Notes: generated by a model not told the origin, from the sequence alone. A stretch of 64,000 bases of DNA from Deltaproteobacteria bacterium (GCA_021811385.1 JAJZPC010000002.1:22956-86955); one strand, 5' to 3'. Positions 42,524 to 51,788 are shown, counted from the first letter of the stretch. Numbers and translations: made by a program.

Positions 42524-44614
42524 ATGAAAAGAAAACTGGTACTATCAGGCAGCGCCCTCTTGTCCTTGCTGTGCGTCGCAGGCGTCCAGGCCGAGGAAGG
42601 AGTATCCGGGCATATCGAGGCCACGGGCAAGAGCATTGACGTCAGCGGCAACAAGGCAAAATTCAGCGAATACAGCGATGCGGACAGCGGCATCACCGGC
42701 GGGGTCGAAATGAAGTACGACGCCGAGTCGGGATTTCTGAATTTCAACGCCGACGAGATCGCCCGGGACACCCAGAGTTTCAAAGTCGAGGCAGGCCAGT
42801 ACGAAAAGTTCAAACTGGACGCCTACTATAAGGAAATCCAACACAACTTCGACTTCGACGCCAGATCTTTCTACACCGGTGTCGGCACCAACAACCTGAC
42901 CACCACGGCAACCTCGGCCTCCCTGCCCACAAACGCCGCCGCCTGGCCCAGCGTCTTCGACTATGCCATCTCCCGGGATCAGTACGGCGCAGGCATTAAG
43001 CTGAACATGCTCAAACCCTTCTTCGCCGATTTTTCCGTGTCCCAGGAAGACCGGACCGGCATCAAGGCGGCGGGCGTTTACTCCAGCGTCTCCATCGAGC
43101 TTCCCGAGCCGGTGGATTACGAGACCAACACCTTCAAGGCCGAAATCGGCTACGGCGAGGATCCGTTCTTCGTTTCGATGTCCTACCTGAACAGCAGCTT
43201 CGACAACGCCAACGATTATCTCTATTTTCAAAGTTTGACCGCGGCCAATACGAGTGAATTCCTGACCCTGCCGCCGGACAACGACTATTCCAAACTGGCG
43301 TTCAAGGGGCGGGTCAAACTGCCTCTGAGCAGCAGCCTTTCCCTCAGCTACGGCAAGTCCGAGGCTGAAAGCGAGTCGAACCTGGCAACCACCTACAATA
43401 CGGCAGGCAACGCCCGGACTAACACCCTGTCCGACCCCTTGTTCAACGGCAAGGTTGAGACGACGAGCTACAACATCGTCCTGGCCTCCAGCCCCTTGAA
43501 CTTCCTTGACGGCAAGGTTTTTTACTCCAACTACGACAAGGAAAACAAGTCCGACCGGATCATCAGCACCGTGGGCGCCACCACCTTCACCAACCATCTC
43601 TTCGACTACGAGAAGACTAGCTATGGCGTCGAGGCAGGCCTGAAGCTGCCGGCCGCTATCAAACTCACCCCCTACTACAAATTCGTGAATGTCGAAAGGC
43701 ATCGCGGCGACCTGCCCGAGACCGACGACGACATCTACGGTATCGATGCCAAGTGGAGCGGGCTGGAGTGGTTGACCGCCAAGGCGGGCTACGAAAGAAT
43801 GGAGCGCGATTCCCGCTGGGAGCAACTCCAATTGGTCACCGGCACCCAAGCCAGCGCCGATGCCATCGAACCCTATATTCGCCGGTTTGACGCCGCCGAT
43901 CAGGACAGGGACACCTTCAAGCTGGGCCTGGACATCTCGCCCAACGACAGGCTGAACATCGGCCTGGGCTATAAGCACAAAATCTCCGACTACACCGAGA
44001 CCGTCTACGGTCTCCTTGAGGAGAAGAGCGACAGCTTCAATATCAGCGCTGATTTCGCGGTGAACAACGCGATCATGATCTCCGGCTACGCCGATTACGA
44101 GGTCGCGACCATTGACCAAACCGAACGGGCTATGGCAACGACTGTCAACACGACTACGGCCAACCCCGTTGATACCAACGCCACCGATGGCAACTATACC
44201 TGGACCGCGAACCAGAAAAACAAGAGTCTGGATTATGGTCTGGCGATCGACATGGCCGTGGTCCCAAAAGTTCTGAGCCTGCGCGCCCAGTTCGACCATG
44301 TGCGATCCGACGGCCTCGCGGACTTCACCTACTATGAGTCAGTCCCTGCCGGCTACACCAACGAGACGGTGGATTCCCAGAACTGGGATGACTACAGGAA
44401 GAACTCCTTTCTGTTGAAGGCAACCTACAACACGACGGAGAAGATCACCCTTGTCGGCGGCTACGCCTATGAACACTACAAGTACAATGATCAATTCTCC
44501 GACGGCTACTCGTATGTGTGGGGGGCCACAACCAAAAGCTACCTCACCGGTGCGGGCATGGACCCGAACTACAATGCCAACGTGTTTTTCCTGACCGCGA
44601 AATACAAATTCTAA
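42524..44614 (+). CDS. MtrB/PioB-type decaheme-associated outer-membrane beta-barrel
   Basis: 696 residues, the size of MtrB. A Sec signal (ending GVQAEE) precedes a barrel of many alternating strands (YEKFKLDAYYKEIQHNFDF, SKLAFKGRVKLPLSSSLSLSYG, FKLGLDISPNDRLNIGLGYKH) and a C-terminal Phe (FFLTAKYKF). MtrB-type barrels sheath the decaheme cytochrome. The N-terminal CxxC known from Shewanella MtrB is not seen here; the only Cys lies in the signal peptide. No surface cytochrome (MtrC/OmcA) gene follows, so the layout resembles PioAB/MtoAB or DmsEF. Confidence 0.88.
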   Translation: MKRKLVLSGSALLSLLCVAGVQAEEGVSGHIEATGKSIDVSGNKAKFSEYSDADSGITGGVEMKYDAESGFLNFNADEIARDTQSFKVEAGQYEKFKLDAYYKEIQHNFDFDARSFYTGVGTNNLTTTATSASLPTNAAAWPSVFDYAISRDQYGAGIKLNMLKPFFADFSVSQEDRTGIKAAGVYSSVSIELPEPVDYETNTFKAEIGYGEDPFFVSMSYLNSSFDNANDYLYFQSLTAANTSEFLTLPPDNDYSKLAFKGRVKLPLSSSLSLSYGKSEAESESNLATTYNTAGNARTNTLSDPLFNGKVETTSYNIVLASSPLNFLDGKVFYSNYDKENKSDRIISTVGATTFTNHLFDYEKTSYGVEAGLKLPAAIKLTPYYKFVNVERHRGDLPETDDDIYGIDAKWSGLEWLTAKAGYERMERDSRWEQLQLVTGTQASADAIEPYIRRFDAADQDRDTFKLGLDISPNDRLNIGLGYKHKISDYTETVYGLLEEKSDSFNISADFAVNNAIMISGYADYEVATIDQTERAMATTVNTTTANPVDTNATDGNYTWTANQKNKSLDYGLAIDMAVVPKVLSLRAQFDHVRSDGLADFTYYESVPAGYTNETVDSQNWDDYRKNSFLLKATYNTTEKITLVGGYAYEHYKYNDQFSDGYSYVWGATTKSYLTGAGMDPNYNANVFFLTAKYKF

Positions 44615-44675
44615 CCGGCGAGGCGTTTCCACCGGAATTAAACCGGCGGAAACTACTTGAGCCGACGTTCTCCTT

Positions 44676-44712
44676 GGGGGGAGGGGTCTATGCCTCTCCC
44701 CCCATCTCTTTG
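44676..44712 (+). terminator. Terminator-like hairpin after the MtrAB-type operon
   Basis: GGGGGGAGGGG pairs with CCTCTCCCCCC (one G:T pair) around a 6-nt loop; a weak T-rich tract follows. The remaining DNA up to 44880 shows no gene. Confidence 0.6.
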
Positions 44713-44892
44713 TACCGTACATGCCTCCAGTCAACCCCATGGCAAGGCTGCCGAGCAGCTTGAACACGGAAAGCCGCCGTCACCGCGAGTTTCAGCCCAT
44801 CGTCTCCTCCGAAACCGCCTTTGCCCATAGCCCCCTCGTCTTTACCCCATCCTGTCGCAAGTAACTGCGTGCGAATGCGCCGAATTTTTCCC

Positions 44893-44921
44893 TTGACAGC
44901 AACCGGGCTTGGGGGTAAAAG
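44893..44921 (+). promoter_or_regulatory. Putative sigma-70 promoter of fusA
   Basis: TTGACA (44893-44898), 17-bp spacer, TAAAAG (44916-44921). The predicted leader to fusA is about 135 nt and includes a terminator-like hairpin. Confidence 0.5.
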
Positions 44922-44948
44922 TGCCTGTTCTGAAAAAGACTGTTCATT

Positions 44949-44982
44949 CGGCCCTCGAAACGCGAAACGGGCCGTTTTTTTT
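44949..44982 (+). terminator. Terminator/attenuator hairpin in the fusA leader
   Basis: CGGCCC (44949-44954) and GGGCCG (44969-44974) form a 6-bp stem followed directly by eight T. It lies between the putative promoter and the fusA start at 45065, so it could attenuate fusA rather than end the upstream operon. Confidence 0.55.
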
Positions 44983-45064
44983 AATGCCGGTTTCCCAAGG
45001 TATGGTGCCTTGACCGGCGCCAGGCGTAACCGCGCAACTGCATAAATGGAGTGGAAGACTTACC

Positions 45065-47140
45065 ATGAAAGACCTTTCGAAAGTCCGCAATATTGGAATC
45101 AGCGCCCATATCGACTCAGGCAAAACCACCCTGACCGAGCGCATCCTCTTTTATACCCAGCGTATTCATGCCATCCATGAAGTGCGCGGCAAGGACGGCG
45201 TCGGCGCCAAGATGGACTCCATGGAGCTGGAGCGGGAACGGGGCATCACCATCTGTTCCGCCGCCACCTACTGCGACTGGAAGGACCATTCCATCAACAT
45301 CATCGACACCCCCGGCCATGTGGATTTCACCATCGAGGTTGAGCGGGCCCTGCGCGTACTCGACGGCGCGGTGCTGATCCTCTGCTCCGTGGGCGGCGTC
45401 CAGTCCCAGTCCATCACGGTCAACCGGCAGATGACCCGCTACCGGGTTCCCCGCGTCGCCTTCATCAACAAATGCGACCGCACCGGCGCCAACCCGGACA
45501 AGGTCATCAAGCAGCTTCGCGAGAAGCTGGGCCTCAACGCGGTGCCCATCCAGGTACCCATGGGCCTTGAGGGCGACATGCAGGGACTCATCGATCTGGT
45601 CAAGATGAAGGCCGTGTATTTCGACGGCGAAAACGGCGACAAGATCCGGGTGGAAGAGATTCCCGCCCAGTACAAGGATGAATGCGACGCCAAGCGGGAA
45701 GAGCTGCTGGACGCGGTTTCCATGTTCTCCGACGAATTGATGGAGGCGGTGCTCGAAGGCACCCCCACCGAGGAGATGATCATGGCCGCCATCCGCAAGG
45801 GCACGCTGGCCCTGGAATTTAGCCCGGTCATGATGGGCTCCGCCTACAAGAACAAAGGCGTGCAGCTCCTGCTCGACGCGGTCAACGACTACCTGCCGTG
45901 CCCCACCGATGTAGACAACTTCGCCCTGGACCTGGATCACGACGAGGCCGAGGTCAAGGTATCCAACCTGCCGACCGACCCCCTGCTGGCCCTGGCCTTC
46001 AAGCTTGAGGACGGCCGGTACGGACAGCTCACCTACGTGCGCACCTACCAGGGCACCCTGAAAAAAGGCGACTCCATCGTCAATGTCCGCACCGGCAAGA
46101 AGGCCAAGGTCGGCCGTCTGGTCCGGATGCATTCCGACGAGATGGAGGAGATCGAGGAGTCCGGCTCCGGCGACATCGTGGCCCTGTTCGGCATCGACTG
46201 CGCCTCCGGCGACACCTTTACCCGCGGCGACTACAACTTCTCCATGAGCTCCATGCATGTGCCGGAGCCGGTTATCTCCCTGTCCATCACCCCGATCGAC
46301 AACAAGGCCCAGGACAACATGTCCAAGGCCCTGAACCGCTTCACCAAGGAAGACCCCACCTTCAAGACCTATGTGGATGCCGAGACCATGGAAACCATCA
46401 TCTCCGGCATGGGCGAGCTGCATCTCGACGTCTACGTCGAGCGGATGAAGCGCGAATACAAGGCCGAGGTAACCGTGGGCGCGCCCCAGGTCGCCTACCG
46501 CGAGACCATCACCCAGCGGGCCGACTTCAACTACACCCACAAGAAGCAGACCGGCGGCTCCGGTCAGTTCGGCCGGGTGGCCGGCTACATCGAGCCCCTG
46601 GAAGAAGGCGAATACGAGTTTGTCGACCAGATCGTCGGCGGCTCAGTGCCCCGTGAATACATCCCCTCCTGCGACAAGGGTTTCCAGAAATGTCTGGAAA
46701 AAGGCTCCCTCGTGGGCGCCCATGTCACCGGGGTGCGCTGCGCCATCAACGACGGCGCCTCCCATGCCGTGGACTCCTCGGATATCGCCTTCCAGCTCGC
46801 TGCCATGGGCGGCTTCAAGGAGGCATACATGAAGGCCAAGCCGGTGATCATGGAGCCGATCATGAAGGTCGCGGTGGAGGGCCCCACCGAGTTCCAGGGC
46901 TCCATCATGGGCAGCCTGAACCAGCGGCGCGGCATGATCATCGGCACCAACGAGGAAGACGCCTACACGGTCATCGAGGCCGAGGTGCCGCTTTCCGAGA
47001 TGTTCGGCTACTCGACCGATCTTCGCTCCTTGACCCAGGGCAAGGCGGAGTTTACCATGGAATTTGCCACCTACCGTCCGGTGCCCAAGAGCGTTGCCGA
47101 AGAGTTGATCGCCAAGGCCCAGAAAAAAGACAAAAAATAG
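45065..47140 (+). CDS. fusA: Elongation factor G, mitochondrial EFG1/spdEFG1-like
   Basis: 691-residue translational GTPase. G1 is AHIDSGKTT, the switch region [27 protein letters not shown]3 DTPGHVDF and G4 NKCD. Domains II-V follow with the usual IV loop. The string [20 protein letters not shown] and [21 protein letters not shown] are close to mitochondrial EFG1 (GFM1) and to the spdEFG1 group of spirochaetes, planctomycetes and delta-proteobacteria rather than to canonical E. coli-like EF-G. It stands alone, without rpsL, rpsG or tuf. In organisms with spdEFG1/2, the two factors split translocation and ribosome recycling. The stop codon is abutted by hairpin element D. Confidence 0.93.
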   Translation: MKDLSKVRNIGISAHIDSGKTTLTERILFYTQRIHAIHEVRGKDGVGAKMDSMELERERGITICSAATYCDWKDHSINIIDTPGHVDFTIEVERALRVLDGAVLILCSVGGVQSQSITVNRQMTRYRVPRVAFINKCDRTGANPDKVIKQLREKLGLNAVPIQVPMGLEGDMQGLIDLVKMKAVYFDGENGDKIRVEEIPAQYKDECDAKREELLDAVSMFSDELMEAVLEGTPTEEMIMAAIRKGTLALEFSPVMMGSAYKNKGVQLLLDAVNDYLPCPTDVDNFALDLDHDEAEVKVSNLPTDPLLALAFKLEDGRYGQLTYVRTYQGTLKKGDSIVNVRTGKKAKVGRLVRMHSDEMEEIEESGSGDIVALFGIDCASGDTFTRGDYNFSMSSMHVPEPVISLSITPIDNKAQDNMSKALNRFTKEDPTFKTYVDAETMETIISGMGELHLDVYVERMKREYKAEVTVGAPQVAYRETITQRADFNYTHKKQTGGSGQFGRVAGYIEPLEEGEYEFVDQIVGGSVPREYIPSCDKGFQKCLEKGSLVGAHVTGVRCAINDGASHAVDSSDIAFQLAAMGGFKEAYMKAKPVIMEPIMKVAVEGPTEFQGSIMGSLNQRRGMIIGTNEEDAYTVIEAEVPLSEMFGYSTDLRSLTQGKAEFTMEFATYRPVPKSVAEELIAKAQKKDKK

Positions 47141-47245
47141 TAACTGCCCAGCAGCACCGCATCTGCTTTGTCATCGGTCGGTTCGCATACTGGAGTATAG
47201 CGAATCGACCTCTTTCGCGCATCTGCACCACTGCTGAACAGTTAC
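47140..47245 (+). repeat. Stop-adjacent hairpin element, copy D (behind fusA)
   Basis: A 106-bp copy that begins on the last base of the fusA stop codon. The outer arms GTAACTGCCCAGCAG and CTGCTGAACAGTTAC pair except for two mismatches. The core CACCGCATCTGC, GTCATCGGTCGG and the CGCGCATCTGC return arm match the other copies. The loop stem here is TTCGCATACTGGAGTATAGCGAA-like, different in sequence but again self-complementary. Confidence 0.85.
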
Positions 47246-47306
47246 TTTCTGGATTTTGTTCAATGTCGGCGTCAAGCTGAATAATTACAAAAAATAGGAT
47301 ACCGCC

Positions 47307-48020
47307 ATGCTGAAACAAGAGCTGATTGAAAAGAATCCCATCCGCCACCTGAAGGGTGAAAGCGACGCCAAGGAATCCAGCAGGATGGGGTTGGTCATGG
47401 CGCGGGCCGGCGTGGGCAAAACCGCGCTGCTGGTGCAGATCGCCCTGGACTCCCTGTTGAACGACAAGCAGGTGGTCCACGTCAGCGTTGGCCAGAGCTT
47501 GGACAAGACCAAGCTCTGGTACGACGACATGTTCAAGGATATCGCCGAGTTCTGCAAGCTTGAGAACGCTGGGGAAATCCATGATTCGATCATGCATAAC
47601 CGCATGATCATCACCTTCAACGAGTCCAAGTTCAGCCGGGCCAAGTTGGAAGAGCGGCTGCACGACCTGATGCAGCAGAACGTCATCAAGCCGAGCTGCA
47701 TGGTGGTTGACGGCTTTGATTTTGCCAAAACCGACCGCGCGGTGCTGGAAGGAATGCGGGATATGGCCTCGGCCATGAACCTGCAGATCTGGTTTTCCGC
47801 CGTGTGCGACGAGGAGGCCGATTGCCAGTGCGCAACCGGGATTCCTTCCCCCTGCAAAGGGCTGGAAGATCTTTTCAATACCATTGTCCTGCTTCAGCCG
47901 GTATCGCAAAGCGACTGCATCGACCTGAAGATCCTCAAGGGATCGGCAGCGGTCAGCAAATGCGGCAAGCTCCTCAAGCTTGACACCAAAAGCTTCATGA
48001 TCAGGGAAAACTGCAAATAA
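47307..48020 (+). CDS. P-loop ATPase of unknown function
   Basis: 237 residues. Walker A is MARAGVGKTALLVQIALDSLL; a RecA/AAA-like strand order and Walker B (SCMVVDGFDFAK) follow. A Cys-rich segment (CDEEADCQCATGIPSPC) near residue 175 is unusual and could bind metal. The fold resembles the RecA/KaiC-type ATPases, but no family-specific signature is recognised. It follows fusA and hairpin D, and an intrinsic terminator ends the unit. Confidence 0.7.
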   Translation: MLKQELIEKNPIRHLKGESDAKESSRMGLVMARAGVGKTALLVQIALDSLLNDKQVVHVSVGQSLDKTKLWYDDMFKDIAEFCKLENAGEIHDSIMHNRMIITFNESKFSRAKLEERLHDLMQQNVIKPSCMVVDGFDFAKTDRAVLEGMRDMASAMNLQIWFSAVCDEEADCQCATGIPSPCKGLEDLFNTIVLLQPVSQSDCIDLKILKGSAAVSKCGKLLKLDTKSFMIRENCK

Positions 48021-48051
48021 GCTTTTGCGGTAAAAAAACGATGCAGCACAA

Positions 48052-48081
48052 GGTGGACGGCGCAAGCCGTCCGCCTTTTTT
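48052..48081 (+). terminator. Intrinsic terminator after the ATPase gene
   Basis: GGACGGC, GCAA tetraloop and GCCGTCC, followed by GCC and six T. Confidence 0.88.
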
Positions 48082-48168
48082 ATTGTTGAAATCGCAGATC
48101 CGCGCAGGCTCGCCTACCTGACAGTACGAACCAGCACCCTTTTCTCGCTTTTGGCGAGTTCATCTCTA

Positions 48169-48198
48169 TTGACCTTTTGCCGGAGAAAAGGCTACTCT
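48169..48198 (+). promoter_or_regulatory. Putative sigma-70 promoter of hisA
   Basis: TTGACC (48169-48174), 18-bp spacer, TACTCT (48193-48198), 44 bp before the hisA ATG. Confidence 0.45.
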
Positions 48199-48241
48199 TG
48201 CCAGAAAAATAGCCTCTTTTTCAAGGACAGACGATTAGCCC

Positions 48242-49018
48242 ATGAAATTCAGACCGTGCATCGACCTCCACCATGGCAGGGTAAAACAGATTGTCGGCTC
48301 CACGCTCTCCGACGGCGAGCAGGGGAGCCTGACCACCAACTTCGCCTCGGACCTGCCCGCCTCCCACTATGCCGCCATGTACAAGCACGACGAGCTGTTC
48401 GGCGGCCATGTGATCATGCTGGGGCAAGGCAACGAAACGGCCGCGGCCGAGGCCCTGCAAGCCTTTCCCCAAGGATTGCAGGTGGGCGGCGGAATCACGG
48501 CGGACAACGCCGCGTATTGGCTGGATCAGGGGGCCAGCGCGGTGATTGTCACCTCGGCGGTGTTCAAGGACGGGGTGGTGCATGAGGACCGCCTTGCCGA
48601 ACTGGTCCGGAGGGTGGGCAAGGACCGGCTGGTCCTTGACCTGAGCTGCCGGAAAAAAGGGGACGCCTACTATATCGTTACCGACCGCTGGCAGAAGTTC
48701 ACCCGGGTAACGGTTTCCGAACAATCCCTTGCGTATTTCGCCAGCCACTGCGCTGAATTCCTGATCCACGCCGTTGACGTGGAGGGCAAATGCGGAGGCA
48801 TCGAAGAAGAACTCACCGCGCTGCTCGGCCGCTTCAGCCCCATCCCCACCACCTATGCCGGCGGGGTGAAGAATCTTGCCGATCTCTACCGGGTCAAGGA
48901 GCTGGGGCTGAATCGCCTGGACGCCACCATCGGCAGCGCTCTGGACATCTTCGGCGGCCACGGCATCACCTATGCCGAGGCCGTGGCCTTTAACCGACGG
49001 GAAGAATGCCAAGCATGA
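48242..49018 (+). CDS. hisA: HisA, eukaryotic-type ProFAR isomerase
   Basis: 258 residues. The sequence follows the plant/fungal HIS6 pattern nearly throughout: MKFRPCIDLHHGRVKQIVGSTL, GGHVIMLGQGN, LQVGGGITADNAAYWLDQGASAVIVTS, RLVLDLSCRKKGDAYYIVTDRWQKF, HAVDVEGKCGGIEEELTALLGRFSPIPTTYAGGV and TIGSALDIFGG. The enzyme isomerises the fourth intermediate of histidine synthesis. It is distinct from the usual bacterial HisA and is not in a his operon here. It overlaps the next small gene by ATGA. Confidence 0.88.
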   Translation: MKFRPCIDLHHGRVKQIVGSTLSDGEQGSLTTNFASDLPASHYAAMYKHDELFGGHVIMLGQGNETAAAEALQAFPQGLQVGGGITADNAAYWLDQGASAVIVTSAVFKDGVVHEDRLAELVRRVGKDRLVLDLSCRKKGDAYYIVTDRWQKFTRVTVSEQSLAYFASHCAEFLIHAVDVEGKCGGIEEELTALLGRFSPIPTTYAGGVKNLADLYRVKELGLNRLDATIGSALDIFGGHGITYAEAVAFNRREECQA

Positions 49019-49212
49019 CCCAGGACACCGCCTCCCCGCACCCGACCGCCGACAACGGCGGGGAAACCGAAATCCTCACCCTCCAGGTGGACCGCGACCT
49101 TTTCCGCGCCTTTCAACGCTGCACCTGGATCATTGTCCATGAAACCGACAGATCCAGGCTGGAGATCATGAACGAGATGGTCCGCGATTTTCTGATAAAG
49201 CACGGCTGTTGA
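49015..49212 (+). CDS. Small conserved-looking protein, possibly ribbon-helix-helix
   Basis: 65 residues from the ATG at 49015 that overlaps the hisA stop (ATGA). A polar N terminus is followed by ILTLQVDRDLFRAF and a helical tail RLEIMNEMVRDFLIKHG, with a strand-helix-helix layout like RHH regulators. The match is by shape only, and the protein may be a co-regulator or partner of the hisA product. An alternative ATG lies at 49006. Confidence 0.55.
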   Translation: MTQDTASPHPTADNGGETEILTLQVDRDLFRAFQRCTWIIVHETDRSRLEIMNEMVRDFLIKHGC

Positions 49213-49223
49213 GCAACCCCTCC

Positions 49224-49252
49224 TTGACCACAGGGTCAGCCTCAGCTACTAT
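49224..49252 (+). promoter_or_regulatory. Putative sigma-70 promoter of the HDOD-MBL operon
   Basis: TTGACC (49224-49229), 17-bp spacer, TACTAT (49247-49252). Confidence 0.55.
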
Positions 49253-49365
49253 GGACTAGGCCGTTATAGCAAAAAATATTTCCATCCCGACGAACCGGAC
49301 GGCAGCAGTACACACAGCGATGGTTGTTTTATGACGGCTCCCAAACGACGAGAATAGGTCCGCCG

Positions 49366-50262
49366 ATGCCCGGGGTTCCCCTGACCAATGAACAGCGCTT
49401 CGCGCTGATCCAGAAATATATCGAGCGGATGCCGAGCCTCTCCACCACGGTGACCAAGGTTCTGGAGGTGTGCAATCGCCCCAGCACCTCGGCCAACGAC
49501 TTGAACCGGGTCATCGCCCTGGACCCGGTCTTGACCGGACAGGTGCTCAAGCTCATCAACTCGGCCTATTATTCGCTGCCCAATCAGATCAGTTCCCTCA
49601 CCCGGGCGATCATCATGCTCGGGATCAACACCGTGAAAAACCTGGCCTTGAGCACCGCGGTGCTGGGCAGCATGGGCCGGCAAGACTCGTTTCGCTCGCT
49701 GTCCATGGATGCCTTCTGGACCCACTCCCTCTGCGTCGGGGTGCTGGCCAAGGCCCTGGCCGGACTCAAGAAAATCCCCGGCATGATGCAGGAAGAATTC
49801 TTTGTTGCGGGACTCCTCCACGATCTGGGGAAAATTCCGCTGAACAACTGTTTTGCCGAGGAATACCGCCAGGCCCTGGAGTTGTCCACCATCGAACAGG
49901 GCTCCTTGCCCAAGGCCGAGGAAATAATGCTGGGCTTTGATCATGGCCACGCAGGGAAGATGATCGCCGACAAATGGCAGCTCAGTCAGGCACTCACCGA
50001 ACTGCTCCGCTTCCACCACACCCCGGAAAATGCCTCCCCAAACAACCGCCAGTTGATCAACGTGGTGGCCCTTGCCAATACCTACGCCAATCTCTTTGAC
50101 GTCGGCTCAGCCGGGGATCGTTTCCCGGACACCTCCAGGGTCGACGAGCTGCTCCTCCAGGTCGGCCTGAAATGGCATGACCTTTCAAGCCTGCACACGG
50201 TTGTGGAACAGGAAATCGAAAAGGCCCAGGTTTTTCTCCAGATCGCCCGGGAGGCAGCATGA
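49366..50262 (+). CDS. HDOD-domain signalling protein
   Basis: 298 residues from the ATG at 49366 (a TTG at 49324 in frame is less likely). The HDOD pattern is complete: LPSLSTTVTKVLEV-like opening (MPSLSTTVTKVLEVCNRP), LDPVLTGQVLKLINSAYYSLP, ITRAI-like SSLTRAIIMLGINTVKNLAL, the modified HD region FFVAGLLHDLGKIPL and GFDHGHAGKMIADKWQL. HDOD proteins transmit signals in motility, stress and c-di-GMP networks. The gene overlaps the downstream metallo-hydrolase by ATGA. Confidence 0.88.
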   Translation: MPGVPLTNEQRFALIQKYIERMPSLSTTVTKVLEVCNRPSTSANDLNRVIALDPVLTGQVLKLINSAYYSLPNQISSLTRAIIMLGINTVKNLALSTAVLGSMGRQDSFRSLSMDAFWTHSLCVGVLAKALAGLKKIPGMMQEEFFVAGLLHDLGKIPLNNCFAEEYRQALELSTIEQGSLPKAEEIMLGFDHGHAGKMIADKWQLSQALTELLRFHHTPENASPNNRQLINVVALANTYANLFDVGSAGDRFPDTSRVDELLLQVGLKWHDLSSLHTVVEQEIEKAQVFLQIAREAA

Positions 50263-51182
50263 GCATGAAAATCAAATTCTGGGGGGTCCGGGGCTCCATC
50301 CCCTGTCCCGGGCCCAAAACCATGAAGTATGGCGGAAACACCGCCTGCATCGAACTGCGCTTTCCGGAAATCAACCGGCTCATCATCATCGACGCCGGTT
50401 CCGGCATCCGGGAGCTGGGCAATTTCATGATGGCCAACGATTTCAAGAATGGCCCGATCAATACGGATATCTTTCTGACCCACACCCACTGGGATCACAT
50501 CATGGGGTTTCCCTTCTTCACCCCCATCTATGTGCCGGGCAGCACCCTCAGGGTCCACGGCCCGGTCAGCTTTGAGGGCGACACCCTGGAAAAGATCGTG
50601 GGCGGCCAGCTCACCTACCGGTATTTCCCGGTTCGCCAGGCCGAACTTGCCGCTCAGATCGAGTATATCGATCTCAAGGAAGGAAAGCTCGATCTGGGCG
50701 ACGGCATTACCGTGACCGCGAAATACCTCAACCACCCCCTCCTCTGCCTGGGCTACCGCTTTGCCTACCAGGGGAAGACCTTTTGCACGGCCTATGACAC
50801 CGAACCGTTCCGCAATGTTTTCTGCACGGATCCCGAAGACCCTTCCTATGACGAAGGCATGGCCGCCGAGGGCGAAATGGTGGCCCAAGAACAGAATGGG
50901 ATTTTAGAGCAGTTTTTTTCCGGAGTGGACCTCCTGGTGCACGATACCCAGTACACCCAGGAGGAATATCTGGCCAAATTCATTGGCTGGGGCCACTCCT
51001 CATTCGAACATGCCGTTGCCGCGGCCACGCGCGCCGGGGTAAAAGCCCTGGCCCTGTTCCACCACGATCCGGTGCGCACCGATGACCAGATCGACACCCT
51101 GTCGGAAAAATATTGCGTCCGGGCAGGGGAGGGCGGGACGGAAATTTTCTTTGCCACGGAAGGAACGGAAAGAGAAATTTAA
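50259..51182 (+). CDS. MBL-fold metallo-hydrolase
   Basis: 307 residues. The metallo-beta-lactamase metal motif THTHWDHIMG and the later ligands Asp (AYDTEP) and HHD (LFHHDP) are intact. KFWGVRGSIPCPGP and YGGNTACIEL place it in the group of MBL proteins often linked to phosphodiesterase or signalling domains (PDE-like, as in some cyclic-nucleotide systems). The substrate is unknown. Coupling with the HDOD gene suggests a two-protein signalling unit. Confidence 0.85.
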   Translation: MSMKIKFWGVRGSIPCPGPKTMKYGGNTACIELRFPEINRLIIIDAGSGIRELGNFMMANDFKNGPINTDIFLTHTHWDHIMGFPFFTPIYVPGSTLRVHGPVSFEGDTLEKIVGGQLTYRYFPVRQAELAAQIEYIDLKEGKLDLGDGITVTAKYLNHPLLCLGYRFAYQGKTFCTAYDTEPFRNVFCTDPEDPSYDEGMAAEGEMVAQEQNGILEQFFSGVDLLVHDTQYTQEEYLAKFIGWGHSSFEHAVAAATRAGVKALALFHHDPVRTDDQIDTLSEKYCVRAGEGGTEIFFATEGTEREI

Positions 51183-51275
51183 GGGACCAGGCGAAAATGT
51201 CGATGGGTATTATGACGAAACAACAGGGAGAAGCAATACCGCACAACAAGGAAACAACCACCGCAGGGGGAAACA

Positions 51276-51695
51276 ATGGTTATTTCCGAAGAGATCAAAT
51301 TTCCACGACCGATACGGATCGATCCGTATCGCAGGAAAAAAAAGGTCGAACCCATCGACAACCTTTCCGCTGTGGCGCGGATCGGCGCCTTCACCCGGGA
51401 CTGGCAGCGCAACCGCGAAGACCGCCGCGGCCAGAGTACCGTTTCGCCCACGCCCGAGGAAGCCTCGGTGCGGCATCTGGTGCAACAGGTCAACACCCAT
51501 CTTGAAAACCAGAACATCCTCATCCATCTCGTGCTCATCAAGAACCAAAACGGCTATTCCCTTGATGTCTATGACTGCACCGGTAATGAGCAATGCGCCA
51601 TTATCGGCGACGTGGTCATCGACTTAAACGACCTGCCGATGCTCCTGAAAAATCTCCAGCAGGAAGCCGGTATTCTCCTCGACACCATCTCGTAA
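51276..51695 (+). CDS. Unknown protein with FlaG-like C terminus
   Basis: 139 residues. The basic N-terminal 60 residues are probably disordered. The C-terminal half (LVQQVNTHLENQNILIHLVLIKNQNGYSLDVYD...LPMLLKNLQQEAGILLD) has the helix-strand-strand-helix layout of FlaG family proteins, though without their usual VIRQIP motif. No flagellar genes are nearby. The function is not assigned. Confidence 0.5.
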   Translation: MVISEEIKFPRPIRIDPYRRKKKVEPIDNLSAVARIGAFTRDWQRNREDRRGQSTVSPTPEEASVRHLVQQVNTHLENQNILIHLVLIKNQNGYSLDVYDCTGNEQCAIIGDVVIDLNDLPMLLKNLQQEAGILLDTIS

Positions 51696-51788
51696 TCCGC
51701 CCAATTCTCCTTATATTCTTCTCCAATTCTCCTGATGTTTTTCTTGTTGAAATCTGGATTGAAACATGCTACCAATGCCTTTCATATT

